Shown here one piece after another: positions 44,101-56,900 of a DNA stretch of 64,000 nucleotides. The stretch covers positions 434,001-498,000 of the forward strand of contig CAWUHX010000213.1 in the NCBI GenBank assembly GCA_963922205.1, written 5' to 3'. The notes under the pieces were generated by a model that worked only from the letters and a program-made list of their open reading frames with translations, was not told where the DNA came from and did no database searches. Numbering within the stretch: position 1 is the first letter of the stretch; every line of letters starts with the position of its first letter. The position numbers and the translations under genes are program-made. This DNA comes from Romanomermis culicivorax. Lineage: Eukaryota > Nematoda > Enoplea > Mermithida > Mermithidae.

Positions 44101-47100
44101 AAAATTGAGGAAGTGGAAAGTTTAACAAAATTTACAGAATAAATGAAATAAATACAGAATTTTCAGGAAAAAAACAGAAAAAATGCAAAATTACGACGGA
44201 ATTATCTCGAAAAAATTGCCGAATTTCGGGCAAAAATTTTAGAACTTGAAAAAAAGAAAAGATTTGTAAAAAAGGCAGAAATTTGAGAATTTGTGAATTT
44301 TCAAAATCTGGGAAATTTGAGATATTTCTGAATATTGAACGTTGGGAATTTGAATATGTGGGAAATTTGAAAATTTGAAAAATTTGACCATTTCAGAAAT
44401 TTGAACATTTTAGAAATTAGAACATTTCGGATATCTGAAAATTTGGAAAATTCGAAAATTTTGATATTTATAAATTTTGTGTTTTTTAGGAAATTCAAAA
44501 TTTTGAAAATTACTGAAAAATTTCATTTTTTCTCATTTTTTTTATTTTTCTCTAATTCCATTTTTTTTTATTTTTAAAAATTGATCAGATTTGCCGGATG
44601 CCCCAGCAGGTTTTTATTCTATAGAAAATTAGACCAAATATGAAAATTTCTGCGCAAATTTTTTTTGCAAAATAAGGCAAAAAATTTCCTTATCCAGGAA
44701 AACAAGCCATTGCTGATGGAGCTATTGGAAAAAATGTTCAAGACGTATTTTTCCAAGAAAACTCAAAAAATTTTCATCATTTTTTCGAAAAAATTGTCAA
44801 AGTTCGGCATTTCTCTGAAGAATATTGAAAAATTTTCCAACATATTTTGCGTCAAAAAGTTCCAACTTTCCGCTAATTTTCGCATAAAAAAATTGGAAAA
44901 CTTTCGGCACTTATTCTAGAAATTCAAACATTTTCGGCATTTTCCAAAAAATTGTGACTTTTCGATATCTTTTCGCTGAAAATTCTAAAATTTCCCGCAT
45001 TTTATCCCAAAAAATTGCAAGTTTCCGCTATTTTTCGCCTAAAAAAATGAAAAAATTTCGGCACTTATTCTGGAAATTCAAACATTTTCGGCATTTTCCA
45101 AAAAATTGTGACTTTTCGGTATTTTTGCGCCAAAACTGCAAAAATTTTCCACATTTTTCGCCCGAAAACTGCAGCTTTCCGCAATTTTTCGCAAAAAAAA
45201 TTCGGCACTTTTTTCTCGGAAAAATTTCAACATTTATCACATTTTTTGAGAAAAATTTCTTTTTTATTTGAGAAAATTTGTAAATTGTGGAATTTTCGAG
45301 ATTTTTAGCTTAGAATCCTACGATTTGAAAAATTCCAGATTTGGTCCATTTCTGCAAAAAAATCGAACTTTTTGTAACTTTTCCACATTTTCTTGGAGAG
45401 AATTTGAAAATTTTGAGCTTTTTTTGGGAAAAATTTCAAACCATCATTTTGAGACACTTGGGCTAAATTTTACAAGTGAGTTCCCGGTGTAAAATTTAGC
45501 CTAAAATTCTAGAATTTAAAAAAATTTTATCATTTGGGCATTTGTTCTTCAAATTTTCCGATTTTTGACTTGTAATTTTTTTTGCTAAAAAATCGGACTT
45601 TTTGTCATTTTTCCCAAAAAAGCAAACGTTTTCCTTATCTAGGAAAACAATTCCTTGCTGATTGAGCTATTGGAAAAAATGTTCAAGACGTATTTTTCCA
45701 AGAAAATTCAAAAAATTTTCGACATTTTTTCGAAAAAGTTGTCAAATTTCGGCATTTCTCGGAGGAAATTGAAAATTTTTCCAACATTTTTTTTCAAAAA
45801 GTTCCAACTTTCCGCTAATTTTCGCCTAAAAAATTGAAAAACTTTCCGCGCTTATTCGAGAAATTTAAACATTTTCGGCATTTTCCAAAAAATTTTGACT
45901 TTTCGGTATTTTTGCGCCAAAACTGCAAAAATTTTCCACATTTTTCGCCCGAAAACTGCAGCTTTCCGCTATGTTTCGCATAAAAAATTCGGCACTTTTT
46001 TCTCGGAAAAATTTCAACATTTTTCACATTTTTTGGGAAAATTTTCTTTTTTTTTGAGAAAATTGGTAAATTGTAGAATTTTCGAGATTTTTAGCTTAAA
46101 ATCCTACGATTTGAAAAATTCCAGATTTGGTCCACTTCTGCAAAAAAATAGAACATTTTGTAACTTTTCCACATTTTTTTGGAGAAAATTTGAAAAATTT
46201 GGGCTTTTTTTGGGAAAATTTTCAAACCATCATTTTGAGACACTTGGGCTAAATTTTACAAGTGAGTTCCCGGTGTAAAATTTAGCCTAAAATTCTAGAA
46301 TTCAAAAAAATTTTATCATTTGGGCATTTGTTCTTCAAATTTTCCGATTTTTGACTTGTAATTTTTTTTGCTAAAAAATCGGACTTTTTGTCATTTTTCA
46401 CAAAAAAGCAAACATTTTCCTTATCTAGGAAAACAATTCCTTGCTGATTGAGCTATTGGAAAAAATGTTCAAGACGTATTTTTCCAAGAATTTTCGACAT
46501 TTTTTCGAAAAAGTTGTCAAATTTCGGCATTTCTCGGAGGAAATGGAAAATTTTTCCAACATTTTTTTTTTCAAAAAGTTCCATAAGAATCGGACTTTTT
46601 TTCATTTTTCCCAAAAAAACAAACATTTTCCTTATCTAGGAAAACAATTCGTTGCTGATTGAGCTAAAGTTTCGACTTGGATTCGAAAGAAAAAATTAAA
46701 AAAAGTTGAAGATTTTATCACGTGAATGAACAAAATTTGGGCCGAAATGTGGGATTTTATTTTTGAAACTATTGCATTACCTGAAAATCCAAATTCTGTA
46801 TGTGTCCAAAATACAAAACAAAGCCCCGGATTTATGGTCCAATAAAGAAAATATTGTCCAAAAAAGCAAACGGTAGAAAGGAAATTTTGCAGCCTAGCAA
46901 ATGGAAAAGAGGAAAAACGGCGTCAAGATGGCCAATTTTGTGGTGGTCAATAGGCAAAATTTTGACTAACCGACCACCAAAACGGTCATCCTAATCCCAA
47001 AAAGCCATTTTTCTATTGAAGAAAAATCCGGTTTTCGCCGGTCAAGTTTTAAATCTTGATGTTTCCCCGACCCCTGCGAAATGGAGAATTCGCATGACTA

Positions 47101-48570
47101 CACTAAAGATTTATATACTGGTCATTTTAGGTGATTTTTTCACAAAATTTTACACCTTTTTCCACTAAAAATTGAACAATTTCGCATTTTTTGCGACTGA
47201 AAGCTCAAAAATTTCGCATTTTTTCGAGCAAAATTGGGATTTTTTTTTAACAAAATTCAGATTATTCCAAACGAAATTTAGATTTATCTAAAAAATTTTA
47301 AATTTTCCGAACAAAATTTTTAATTTTCTGAAGGAATTTTAAAATTTTCTAAAGAAAGTTTCGAAATTTTAAAAAAAATTCAGAATTTTCCAAAGGAAGT
47401 TAAAATTTTTCTTATAAATTTGTAAAAAATGCCAAATTTTCAAGAAATTTGTACAAAAAAGCAAATTAAAAAAAAACGCAAATGTTTGCAGAAATTAGTA
47501 AAAAGAGCAACATTTCACATAAATTTGCAAAAAAACAAAATGTTCAAGAAATTTAAGTGAAAATGCAAATTTTTGAATAAATTTATAGAAAAAATGCAAA
47601 ATTTTCAGTAAATTAAAAAAACCCAAATTTTTTGAAAAATGTTTCCCAAATAGTACATTTAGATACAGAAAAAACCAGAAAAAGTTGAAAAAATGTGAAA
47701 AAAATAAAGTTGAAGTAAAGAAAGAAAAAAAAACAAAATTTCCATAAAATTTCTAAAAAATGCAAAATTTCAAATAAATTTTTGAAAAATTAAAATTTTG
47801 AATATTCGACAAAGAATGCAAAATTTCAACGAAATTCAAAGAGAAATACATATTTTCAAACAATTAGTAAAAAATGCAAAATTTTCAATACATTGAAAAA
47901 TCTAAAAGTTACGATAAACTTGTAAAAATGCTAAAGTTCCAAAAAATTTGTAAAAAAATGCAAAGTTTTCGAGAGATTTGTAGAAAAAATGCAAAAATTT
48001 CAATAAATTTGCAAAATTTCCAATTAAAAAGTGTAAGAATAAACTTGAAATTTTGAAGAAACGTGCACAAAAAATGCAAAACTTCCAATAAATATATGGA
48101 AAAAAATTCAAATTTTGAAATTTGCAGAAAAATGTTAAATTTCGAAAAAATTTTAAAAAAATTCGTAACGTTAAAGAAATTTGTAGAAAAATTGCAAAAA
48201 ATTTCAACTACTTTAGGAAATGCGAAATTTGCAATAAATTTATAGAAAATTTGCAAAATTTTGAACAATATTGTACCCAAAATACCACATTTTCAGTAAA
48301 TTTGTGCTAAATGCAAAATTTACAACAGAAAAAAATACACACTTTCCGGAAAATGTGTATAAAACAATAAATTTTGAACAAATTTGGAGCAAAAAGCAAA
48401 ATTTTCGATGAATTTGTAGATAAAGGAAAATGTCGTACATATTTGGGGGAAAATCAACATTTCGAAGAAATTTACACAAAAAAACAAAATTTTAAGAAAT
48501 TTCGTAAAAAAAAAAATTTTCTAAAAACTTTGTGAAATACGCAAAATTTTGGATAAATTTGAAAAAATGC
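41172..48570 (+). repeat. Large duplicated block, copy B
   Basis: 41172-41345 matches 2748-2915 of copy A and 52047-52215 of copy C. It stops about 50 bp short of exon 2 of the peptide gene, so this copy has no peptide gene. 41346-41640 is unrelated mixed DNA with no gene seen; it includes GGATTACTGTAGCTG, also at 12168. 41655-46990 matches copy A from about 4920. 47040-48570 matches 59930-61260 of copy C. Three tandem versions of the TTTTCGGCA-type unit start near 44707, 45655 and 46441. All frames here are low-complexity artefacts. Confidence 0.8.
45461..45501. other. Perfect 14-bp hairpin of the tandem unit
   Basis: GGCTAAATTTTACA (45461-45474) pairs perfectly with 45488-45501 across a 13-nt loop. 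It repeats in the next unit near 46248 and in copy C. Confidence 0.55.
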
Positions 48571-48666
48571 AAAATTAATTATCCATAAACTATCCCAAGG
48601 GGCACATTCAGCATTTTTATTAAACAATTAAATTTACATTAAAAATTATTCTACCCTGCTAAAAAA

Positions 48667-48891
48667 TCAACAAGATGTGCAAACGCAATGGTGGGCAAAG
48701 TTACAAAAAAAAAACAAAACAGAAAAATTAGACATAAAATTTCATATAATTTCAAAAATACTTTGGTAAGAAAGGTGAATATTAAACATTTCACCGCAGA
48801 TAGCTTGCACTAAACATGGTGAATTGAACTTGATTATCGGAGGCATAACGGCCAACATCAAAATGGCCACCATAATGAACACAGATTTCAC
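48667..48891 (-). pseudogene. Decayed third copy of the secreted eight-cysteine peptide gene
   Basis: Exon 1 aligns codon by codon with the intact copies from 48891 to 48795 (32 residues, hydrophobic core, ending in Cys in the same phase before a GTGAAATG donor). The start codon is GTG instead of ATG. The acceptor upstream (CAATTTTAG) is kept. Exon 2 is reduced to its last few codons, CVCTSC then TGA at 48667-48669. The segment with the middle cysteines and the acceptor AG is deleted. Identity to the other two copies is much lower than theirs to each other, so it is an older paralogue. It lies 150 bp from the telomeric-hexamer array. Confidence 0.65.
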
Positions 48892-49039
48892 GTTTGAAGT
48901 GTTTGAACAGTTGCTCTAAAATTGTGAGCAGTGCTCAATAGTGAGCTACAAAACGCATAAGTGAATGATCTTTCACTGGATTCATGACATGGGCACCTGT
49001 GGTCAAGCTGGCCCTGGGACCTTACTTAGACTCAGGGGA

Positions 49040-49477
49040 GGCTTAGGCTTAGGCTTAGTCTTAGGCTTAGGCTTAGTCTTAGGCTTAGGCTTAGGCTTAG
49101 GCTAAGGCTTAGGCTTAGGCTTAGTCTTAGGCTTACTCTTAGTCTTATGCTTAGTCTTAGGCTTAGTCTTAGGCTTAGTCTTAGGCTTAGGCTTAGTCTT
49201 AGGCTTAGGCTTAGTCTTAGGCTTAGGCTTAGGCTTAGGCTTAGGCTTAGGCTTAGGCTTAGGCTTAGGCTTAGTTTTAGGCTTAGGCTTAATCTTTGTC
49301 TTAGTCTTAGGCTTAGGCTTAGGCTTAGGCTTAGGCTTAGGCTTAGTCTTAGGCTTAGTCTTAGTCTTAGGCTTAGTCTTAGGCTTAGGCTTAGTCTTAG
49401 GCTTAGGCTTAGTCTTAGGCTTAGGCTTAGTCTTAGGCTTAGGCTTAGTCTTAGGCTTAGGCTTAGGCTTAGGCTTA
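49040..49477 (+). repeat. Interstitial telomeric array (TTAGGC)n with TTAGTC variants
   Basis: About 73 hexamers. Most are TTAGGC, the telomere repeat of most nematodes; many are TTAGTC, with rare TTATGC, TTAGTT and TAAGGC. In the right half the order is often GGC-GGC-GTC, giving an 18-bp period. The high variant content shows it is an internal, mutated array, not a chromosome end. Long Leu/Ser/Arg reading frames across it are artefacts. Confidence 0.92.
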
Positions 49478-50014
49478 ACAACATTATAGCCAACACTTTA
49501 GGGCCTTATTTATAATCCTACCAGAAATCATTCGTTGGGGTTGATACTGTTGAAAAATTACTGTTCATCAAGTATAAATTAAAAAAAAAACTGTAGGCTT
49601 GAAATTTTTGTCAAACTTTATAGGAAATAAAATGAATAAAGATCAAATTATCATTGAAAACATGGAAACCGAATTTGGATCTTGAAAAACTTGGTCCAGT
49701 GGATGAGGATCTAAAAATTTCAGTGGATCTGGATACCCAGCCCGTCCTAATAATTTTCTGTGGTAGTATATGAGCCATGCTGTTTTGGATACTCGTTCAT
49801 TTATTTGGTGCACTATTCAGTACATTACTACCGTATGTTGCATTAGTTAGCCCTATTAAAGTTAGCTATTTATCAGCTAGTATTCCAGTTGGATAATAAC
49901 CAATTATCCCGAGGCTAATCTGTTTCCAACTTTGATCAGTCTTCATTCAACACACAATGATTGTTCGCTATCGATGCTCAACTAAACATAGAAATTGTCA
50001 AAAGTGATGGCATT
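49478..50014. other. Mixed sequence, no gene seen
   Basis: Moderate composition between the telomeric array and a solo LTR. No open frame of note, tRNA or repeat match within this window. Confidence 0.4.
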
Positions 50015-50488
50015 TGTTGTAGTGTGTTTCCCCCAATTCGTAGAAGTTTCAAAAGTTTGTCAATAATCTGAAGATGAATGCAGGCTCAAAGTGGAGTGAG
50101 CTATGCCGACCATTGAACAGTGTCTTACTGTAGTTCAGTTTCGGTAGGTGTGTACAAGTGCATGTCCCTGTGCATTTGTCACATTTTCCCATCATGCAGG
50201 ACTCTTCCTTATATTCTCACCCATGCATTGGTGTTGTACGTAAGTGTGTGTTATTTTAGTAGGTAAAATTATCGAAAGACAATTCTCTCCTCATAGGTTA
50301 TAACTCATCAGGAATTCAAATTAGGACACCAAAGGTTTTCTAATTTTGGGTTAAATTATTGCCGGGCTTCAAGTACCTTAAGTAATTGAATTATCTGCTA
50401 AGCGTGGTTGTTGGAAACACCTGCATCAAGGACGATCCCTCGACCCAACTCTTGCCTGAAAACTCGGACTAAAATTACAAATACAACA
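50015..50488 (+). mobile_element. Diverged solo LTR, target duplication CATT
   Basis: 474 bp from TGTTGTAGTG to TACAACA. CATT flanks it at 50011-50014 and 50489-50492. The sequence follows the other LTRs throughout (GTTGTACGTAAG, then GCTTCAAGTACC, then GTGGTTGTTGGAAACACC) with many substitutions and deletions, so it is the oldest complete LTR in the window. Confidence 0.85.
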
Positions 50489-51002
50489 CATTTGTCGTGT
50501 TTTAAAAATTTGGTTTGGTTTTTGGGCGGCTCTCACAGATTTCCTGCCTCCTTGATCCCTGGGGTCAGAGGAAGGAGGGTAAAATCAGCAAGGGGAATTG
50601 ATGTGCAGGAGAGATAGCCAGGGATCGACGCCTAATGCCAGTGCTTACCTGCGCCTGCCCTAAACCTCGAAATGACTCCTCACTCAGAGTCGAGAAGAAC
50701 AGTACAAGAGATCTTACCTTCTCAAGAAATGCCTGACTAAAACCAGTCAGACAAGGTAACACACTTTTTGGACACAAATGAATCACTTGCTTAGCTAAAC
50801 ATTTATTTATAAAACTTACCTATAAATCGCCCCTTCCAGAAAACATAACTTTATATCAATATAAAAACACAAGGAGTAAGGTACATGCAGAATAGCAATT
50901 ATAATATAAGAGCCGAGATGCACGAGAATAATCACTGCTTAATTCACAAAATTCATCCTCTACAGTAACCGTCATGCTGGGCCAGATCGGGCATGGTCAA
51001 TG
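50489..51002. other. Mixed sequence with an uncalled minus-strand frame
   Basis: A 73-codon minus-strand frame (50565-50786) has no ATG. Two strong donor-like sites (GAGAAG/GTAAGA and GCGCAG/GTAAGC) lie on the same strand. Without an acceptor and a conserved peptide I do not call an exon. Confidence 0.3.
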
Positions 51003-51081
51003 TGTTGTACTTGCAGGCGTTTTTATGAAATTGACAAAACTATTAGAAAATCGTGAAAATCCGCAGAAACACACTACAACA
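51003..51081 (-). mobile_element. LTR fragment, reverse orientation
   Basis: It starts TGTTGTACTTG and ends ACACACTACAACA, matching only the last ~65 bp of the family (GACAAAAC, then AAAATC, then CGCAGAAACACACTACAACA). No target duplication is visible. Either the LTR is internally deleted to 79 bp or its start lies further left and is unrecognisable. Confidence 0.5.
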
Positions 51082-52265
51082 AGGGTAGGAACCTCGTGGT
51101 CGTGTTCTGTCTGAGTTTCAAACTTTTTTGTGTCTAGTTTTCGGATTGTGTCCAAAATGCCTTGATCCAAAAGTAACCGATAGATGAACTGTTGCCCTCA
51201 CAGACACTACTATTGAAAATATGAACAACGTTTGGAGACTGCAAACACATGGCTGCCTCACAAGTCGAATGCTTATGCTATGCAACAGTGTGTTATCATT
51301 TCCATGTCACTACTTTCATGGTAGGAAATAGAGCCAATCACTGGAGATTAGAAAAGGTCGGTTGTGTATGTTAACATTATCCCGAAACAACAATGGGTGA
51401 ACCAGCACAAGTGCAAAAGTCGTTCCATCTGAGGTTTAGGGACTTTTTCTAGCGAGGTATACGCACCTGGGAACAGACTTTGGAAGTGTTTGCCTGTTGT
51501 TAGCCAGTGGTTGAACTGTTGGGACTTCCTTTCTTTCGATCCAAAGGTCAGTCTTGGCAACTCGCCAACACCACAGCAGCCCAACACATTGAAAAGGTCA
51601 TGACTGATAAACCTATGATCGGGGGCACATTCCAATATTTCTCAGCACATCCTCTAGCCCAGTGGGAACAATGCTGACAGTTTTGGAACAAGCATCCGTA
51701 GGTTCACATTGGAATATGAGCATAGTATAGTTTTTATGCAGTAATCAGAAAGATAAGTTTCGGAATGTAGAGCAGATTTAAAGGGAAAATTCATTGGAAA
51801 TTGAGCTGATTGCGAGGATCGGAACATAGATGCCCAGGTTTGACTGGAATAATATGTGATTACTGTAATGTATGCATGTTACACCTACTTTACACTTTTT
51901 GAATTCTTGTCATATTTACAAAACAAGGAGGGTAATATGAGAAATGTTCCCAATTTGTTAAAACTGAAAACATTTTTTTTCTGGTAATGCATAGAAACAA
52001 AAAAATTGTATTATGTAAAAATCCTATTCCTAATTCCTAAAATTACTTTTTTTTAAATAAAAAAGTGGAAAAATTTGAAAGAAAAACTGTAATCAGAAAG
52101 AATGGTTTAATTTTTGAAATTATTACTTTTATTAAATAATCGATATAAATGATGCAATTATTATAAATGTCGAGCATTAAAAAAATATTGTAAAGAATAT
52201 GCTGCGAATTTGAATTCTAATCTTGATTGTACGGGAAGGGAATACATTCTTTTTCAAATTGGGCT

Positions 52266-52879
52266 CTAGGCACAAAATGAGCAAATGCATTTGTTATCTT
52301 GACATTGGGCGCGTTGGCAGCGTTTCAATTGGCAGGAAGCAAAGCAGTTGCTGTGTTCTGCAAAAATAAAAAATTATCCCCAAATAAGTGTATATCTTAC
52401 AGTATGATTATGTAATATGATGCGCAGGATACATTTCATGTACAACATTTTCCTCAAAGTTCCATGATATTGTATGATATTCTACTCATGTACATTCCAC
52501 AATATTTGAGAATATTCTGGGATTGTGTATAAGCTGTGTTATTTTGCTATTCAGTCCATTAATATTATATTATGTAATACTGTATTATTGTATTATTACT
52601 CATTGTATTACTCAAGCTAATTAAACTTAACTATTCACAGGCTAGTATTTTATTTGGATATATTCTGATCTTAATAATTGCTTAGGATCGTCGAAATTTT
52701 GAACATCCAAATTTCTAAAAAATACAATTAAAACAATAAATATTAGACTTTTTACTGCATGCTGCTCCTTCCGCTAAATGTGGCAAATTGGACTTGATTA
52801 TCGGATCCACAATGGCCAGCATCAAAACAGCTGCAATGATGAGCACGGATTTCATGTTTCGAGCGTTTGGACAATTGAT
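52266..52879 (-). CDS. Secreted eight-cysteine peptide, two exons (copy C)
   Basis: Paralogue of 2965-3577. The acceptor CTACTTTCAG ends at 52880, ATG is 52855-52853, exon 1 codes to 52756, the intron is 52755-52358 (398 bp, GT to T-run GCAG), and exon 2 is 52357-52266, ending TAG. The 63-residue product keeps all eight cysteines in the same spacing. Exon 2 differs from copy A at one base (Val to Ile between the CxC cysteines). Exon 1 has three amino-acid changes (Thr/Ala, Ser/Leu, Ala/Gly) and two silent ones. A minus-strand AATAAA lies at 52128-52133. The Cys pattern resembles defensin-like CS-alpha-beta peptides. Flanking noncoding DNA is also similar between copies, so conservation alone does not prove selection. 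Confidence 0.72.
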
Positions 52880-53124
52880 CTGAAAGTAGAGTTAATGTTC
52901 AATACTGCACCCGAGACCCTATCCAAATGAGCTTCCTCTGGGTTCAAGACCAGCTACTGTGGCCAGGGACGACCCCCCTCCCCCACAAGTTTCACAGTCG
53001 GGCACAGGTTATGGACAGATGTTCTCACTCTCGCTGTTTGGTCGAAGTCAGGCAGACACTAGCAGGTTTGGTATTTGATCCCAGACAACTCTGTCGTGGA
53101 TTGATGTTGTAGTGAAAGTAGGTT

Positions 53125-53691
53125 TGTTGTAGTGTGTTTTCCGCCGATTTTCGCTATTTTGCCAAAACGCGTATAAGGCACGCAGGTGGCAAGTGGAGCG
53201 AGCAACGCGGATCATTAGCAGCCGTCTTACTGTAGCCCATGTCGGTACGCCTGCGCTGGTCTCTTCTCATTATTCTTTTTTTTTCTCGTTATGATCACAT
53301 GTTTATATACTAAGTGTGCACCCCACCGGCTACTTTTATTCTTCACTATTCGTCGCCTCCCACCACGCAACCTTCTTTCTCGTCCCAGTGCATGGGAGTA
53401 GATTGTTCACTTTTCTCGCCAGTTTTCGTTTTGTACGTAAGTTTTCATTTTGTTTTTATTGCGTAATATCAAAGGTAGAAAAGTCTCACCTTCCGTTTTA
53501 CGCAATAAGGGAAACAATTAAGGAAACGCATCTTTTCCTCAATTGGTGGAATATTTGTGTCGGGTTTAAGTACAAGTAATTTAATTAATCGGGTAAACGT
53601 GGGCGTGGGAAACACGTACATTAAGGACGAATCCTGGAATCCGAATCCTGCTTGTGACTCATCAGCGCCCGAGCCATCTACAAATACAACA
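53125..53691 (+). mobile_element. Solo LTR, target duplication GGTT (paralogue of 3818-4384)
   Basis: 567 bp, the same length, position and GGTT flanks (53121-53124, 53692-53695) as the LTR in copy A. One arm of its stem-loop has a T-to-C change that weakens a pair. Confidence 0.9.
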
Positions 53692-53908
53692 GGTTCACTT
53701 CGTATGTGTTTGCACGTGCACATCATGCTCTCACTTCGTCTCTCTTTACCATTGTATTGTTTACGAATAAATTATGCTAATCGGCCAGTGTAACGGATAC
53801 CTCCACGACTACATTGTATGTGTGGGCTGCCAGTAGAGGATAAACCTACCAGTCCTGGTTAGTGTCAAGTCAAGTACGTCCCATGAAACGCAGAAAGCTA
53901 TTTTGACC

Positions 53909-53952
53909 ACAAAACCTGCACCCACAACTGGTCAATGGGGTGCAGGTTTTGT
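53909..53952. other. Perfect 15-bp inverted repeat (paralogue of 4602-4645)
   Basis: The arms at 53909-53923 and 53938-53952 are identical to those in copy A. Confidence 0.5.
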
Positions 53953-56900
53953 TTCGAGATACTCTCTGTAAACTATTTACACAAGAAAAAATAACTCACC
54001 AGTTCAAAAAGCAACCTTCAACTCGTGCACTTTTTAAATTTTAATAAAAAATGGAAAATTTCAAAAACTTGTGACCAAATTCCAAATGCTTAAAAAATTG
54101 AAAATCGAACAATTTCGAAAATTGATCAATATTTCAAACGTTTAGAAATTAAAAAAATTTAAAATTTAAAATCAAAAAAATTGACAAAAATTTGGGTTGT
54201 TGAAAAGATATATAAACTTGAAAAAAATTGAAAGTTTGAAAAATTGCTCAATATTTGAAAAATTACAGAATTGAAAACAATTAAAAAGTGAAAGAAAATT
54301 GAAAAATCTAGGAAAAAATTTGAATATTGAAAAACATTTCAAAATATAGAAAAAATTTGAAAAAATTGAATAAACATGTGAAAAATTTTGAAGAAAGACA
54401 AAAAAATAGACTAAAAAAATTGAAAAATTTAAAAAACCTTTTGCCCCTAGAAAAATTTTAAAATTTAAAAAAAGCTGAAAAATTCAGACATAAATTTTCC
54501 AAAATTACGGAAAAAAATTCGGAAAAATTCAAAATTTGAGAAAATTAGAAAAATTAGGAAAAAGCTTAAAGCATTCGAAGAAATTTATACATTAAAAAAT
54601 TTAAAAATTTTAAAAAGATTGAAAAATTCAGACTAAAAAATTTGAAAATTGTAAAAAAATTTAAGTAACTGAAAATTTGTAAAAAGCTTGGAAAATTCGA
54701 AAAAATTTAAAAATTTAAAATTGAAAGATTCAAAAATTTGACAAACTGAGAAAAAATTTAGAAGAACTTGAAGAAAAATTTGAAACATTGAAAAAATATA
54801 ACAGTAAAAAAATTGAAAATTTGAAAAAAATTAAAATTTGAAAAATTGAATAAATATGTGAAAAATTTAAAAAACCTTTTACCCATGGAAAAATTTTAAA
54901 ATTTAATAAAAGCTGAAAAATTCAGACAAAAATTTTCCAAAATTACGGCAAAAAATTCGGAAAAATTCAGAATTTGAGAAAATTTGAAAAATTAGGAAAA
55001 TGCTTAAAGCATTTAAAGAAACTAAAAAAATACATAAAAAAAATTGTAAAATTTAAAAAAGATTGAAAAATTCAGACAGAAAAATTTGAAATTTGCGAAA
55101 AAATTTTAATAATTGAAAATTTGTGAAAAGCTTGGAAAATTTGAAAAAATTTAAAAATTAAAAATTGAAAGATTCAAAAATTTGACAAACTGAGAAAAAA
55201 ATTGGGAAGAACTTGAAAAATTAAGAAAAATTTGAAACATTGAAAAAATATAACAGTAAAAAAATTGAAAATTTGAAAAAAATTAAAATTTGAAAAATGG
55301 AGAAAAATTGAAAAAATTCAAAAATCGATGTAAACTTGAAAACTACACAACTTTCCAAATTTTAGAAAGTTGAGACTTTTTAAAAACTGAAAATTTTAAA
55401 AAACATAAATTATTTTGAAAAATCATAAAAATTGGGAAAAGATTCGAAAAATTGTCCAAAATTGAAAATTTTCATAAAAATTTAAAGAATCGTGAACAAT
55501 TGAAATACTGAAAGAAAGTTTTAAAATCTAGAAAATATTTTGAGAATTCTTGAAAATTGGAGAAATGTTTGAAAAATTTTTGCCAACTTTTCATAGAATT
55601 TGGTACAAAATTTAGCTTACGGTATTTTTTAAAATTTACTTTTTTCTAAAAATCTCGATTTGTAAAATTTGTATTTTAAATTCCAATTGTAAGTAAGAAA
55701 ATTTTTGGAAATTTCTAAACCTTTTTGGAAATTTGAACAGTTTTCCAGTAAATTTCCTCAAATTTTCGAAATCTAAAAAAAACATTCCAAATTCTATAGA
55801 ATTGTTTGAATTTGTCAAACGAAGTTGAAAATTTGTAAAGTTTCCCGAGAATTTGCAAAAAATATTTGAAAAATTCTTTTTGTTGGTCTGTAAATTTTTT
55901 AGGCAGTTGTAAAACTTTTTCTAAATTGTAAAAATTTTAAAACAAAAATGGCAAATTTGTAAAATTTTTCAATCAAATTCTGAAAATTTTCGACAGAATT
56001 CAGAAAAACTTCCACAAAAATCTAAAAATTTCGGATGGAATTCTTGAAAAAATTGACCGAATTCTAAAATCGTGCATCAAGTTTTTGAAAATTTTGAATA
56101 AAATTTCAATGATTTGTACGAAAATTGTGAATATTAATACGAATTGGTGAAATTCCTTTTATAAATTTTTTCAAAATTATTCCAAAAAATTTTAGAAAAC
56201 TATAAAAACCTCTGAATTGAAATTCTAAACTACTGCCTGAAATTCTGGAAAATTCCTCAAAACTTTGAAAAATTTCTTGAAATTCTGGAAACTTTCTTGA
56301 AATTTTGAAAAATTTAATTGAGTTTTAAAAATACGAATCTCTAGAAAAGAGTCATGGAAATTCATGCATAATTTTTTACAAAGATTTGTCGAAAAAAATG
56401 GCGAATTCCCAATTAATTAGAAGAAAAAATGCAAAATTCTGAAAAAATTCGTAAAAAATGCAAAGATTTGACGGAATGGGCTGAAATTTCCAAACTTAAG
56501 AAATTTGAAAATTTTAGAAATTTTAAGTCTTCGAAATTTCAGAATTTTAGAAATTTTAGAGTTTTAGAAATTTAAAAATTCGAAAACGTGAAATTTTAAA
56601 ATTTGGGAAATTTGAGATACTTCTGAATATTGAAAGTTTGGAAAATTTAAAAAATTCTCGTCATTTGAATACCTGGGAAATTTGAAAATTTGAGAAATTT
56701 GAACATTTCAGAAAGTTGAAAATTTCAGAAATTTGAAAATTTGGAAAATTTGAAAATTTTGATACTTATAAATTTACTGTTTTTTAGAAAGTTCAAAGTT
56801 TTGAAAATTTCTGAAAGATTTCAATTTATTTTCGTTTTTTTAATTTTTCTCTAATTTAAATTTTTTTTTAAATTGATCAGATTTGCTATAAATGTATTAC

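Noticed and set aside
49032-49515. Long Leu/Ser/Arg reading frames on both strands
   Set aside because: They are the translation of (TTAGGC)n. A 6-bp repeat without stops is open on both strands by chance.
50565-50786. Exon with strong GTAAG donors
   Set aside because: No acceptor, no ATG and no recognisable peptide. Donor-like words alone are not enough.
51348-51635. 95-codon minus-strand frame, with a partly matching frame at 2031-2330
   Set aside because: It has no ATG, is broken by a solo LTR in copy A, and differences between copies show no codon bias. It may be an old fragment but does not support a gene call.
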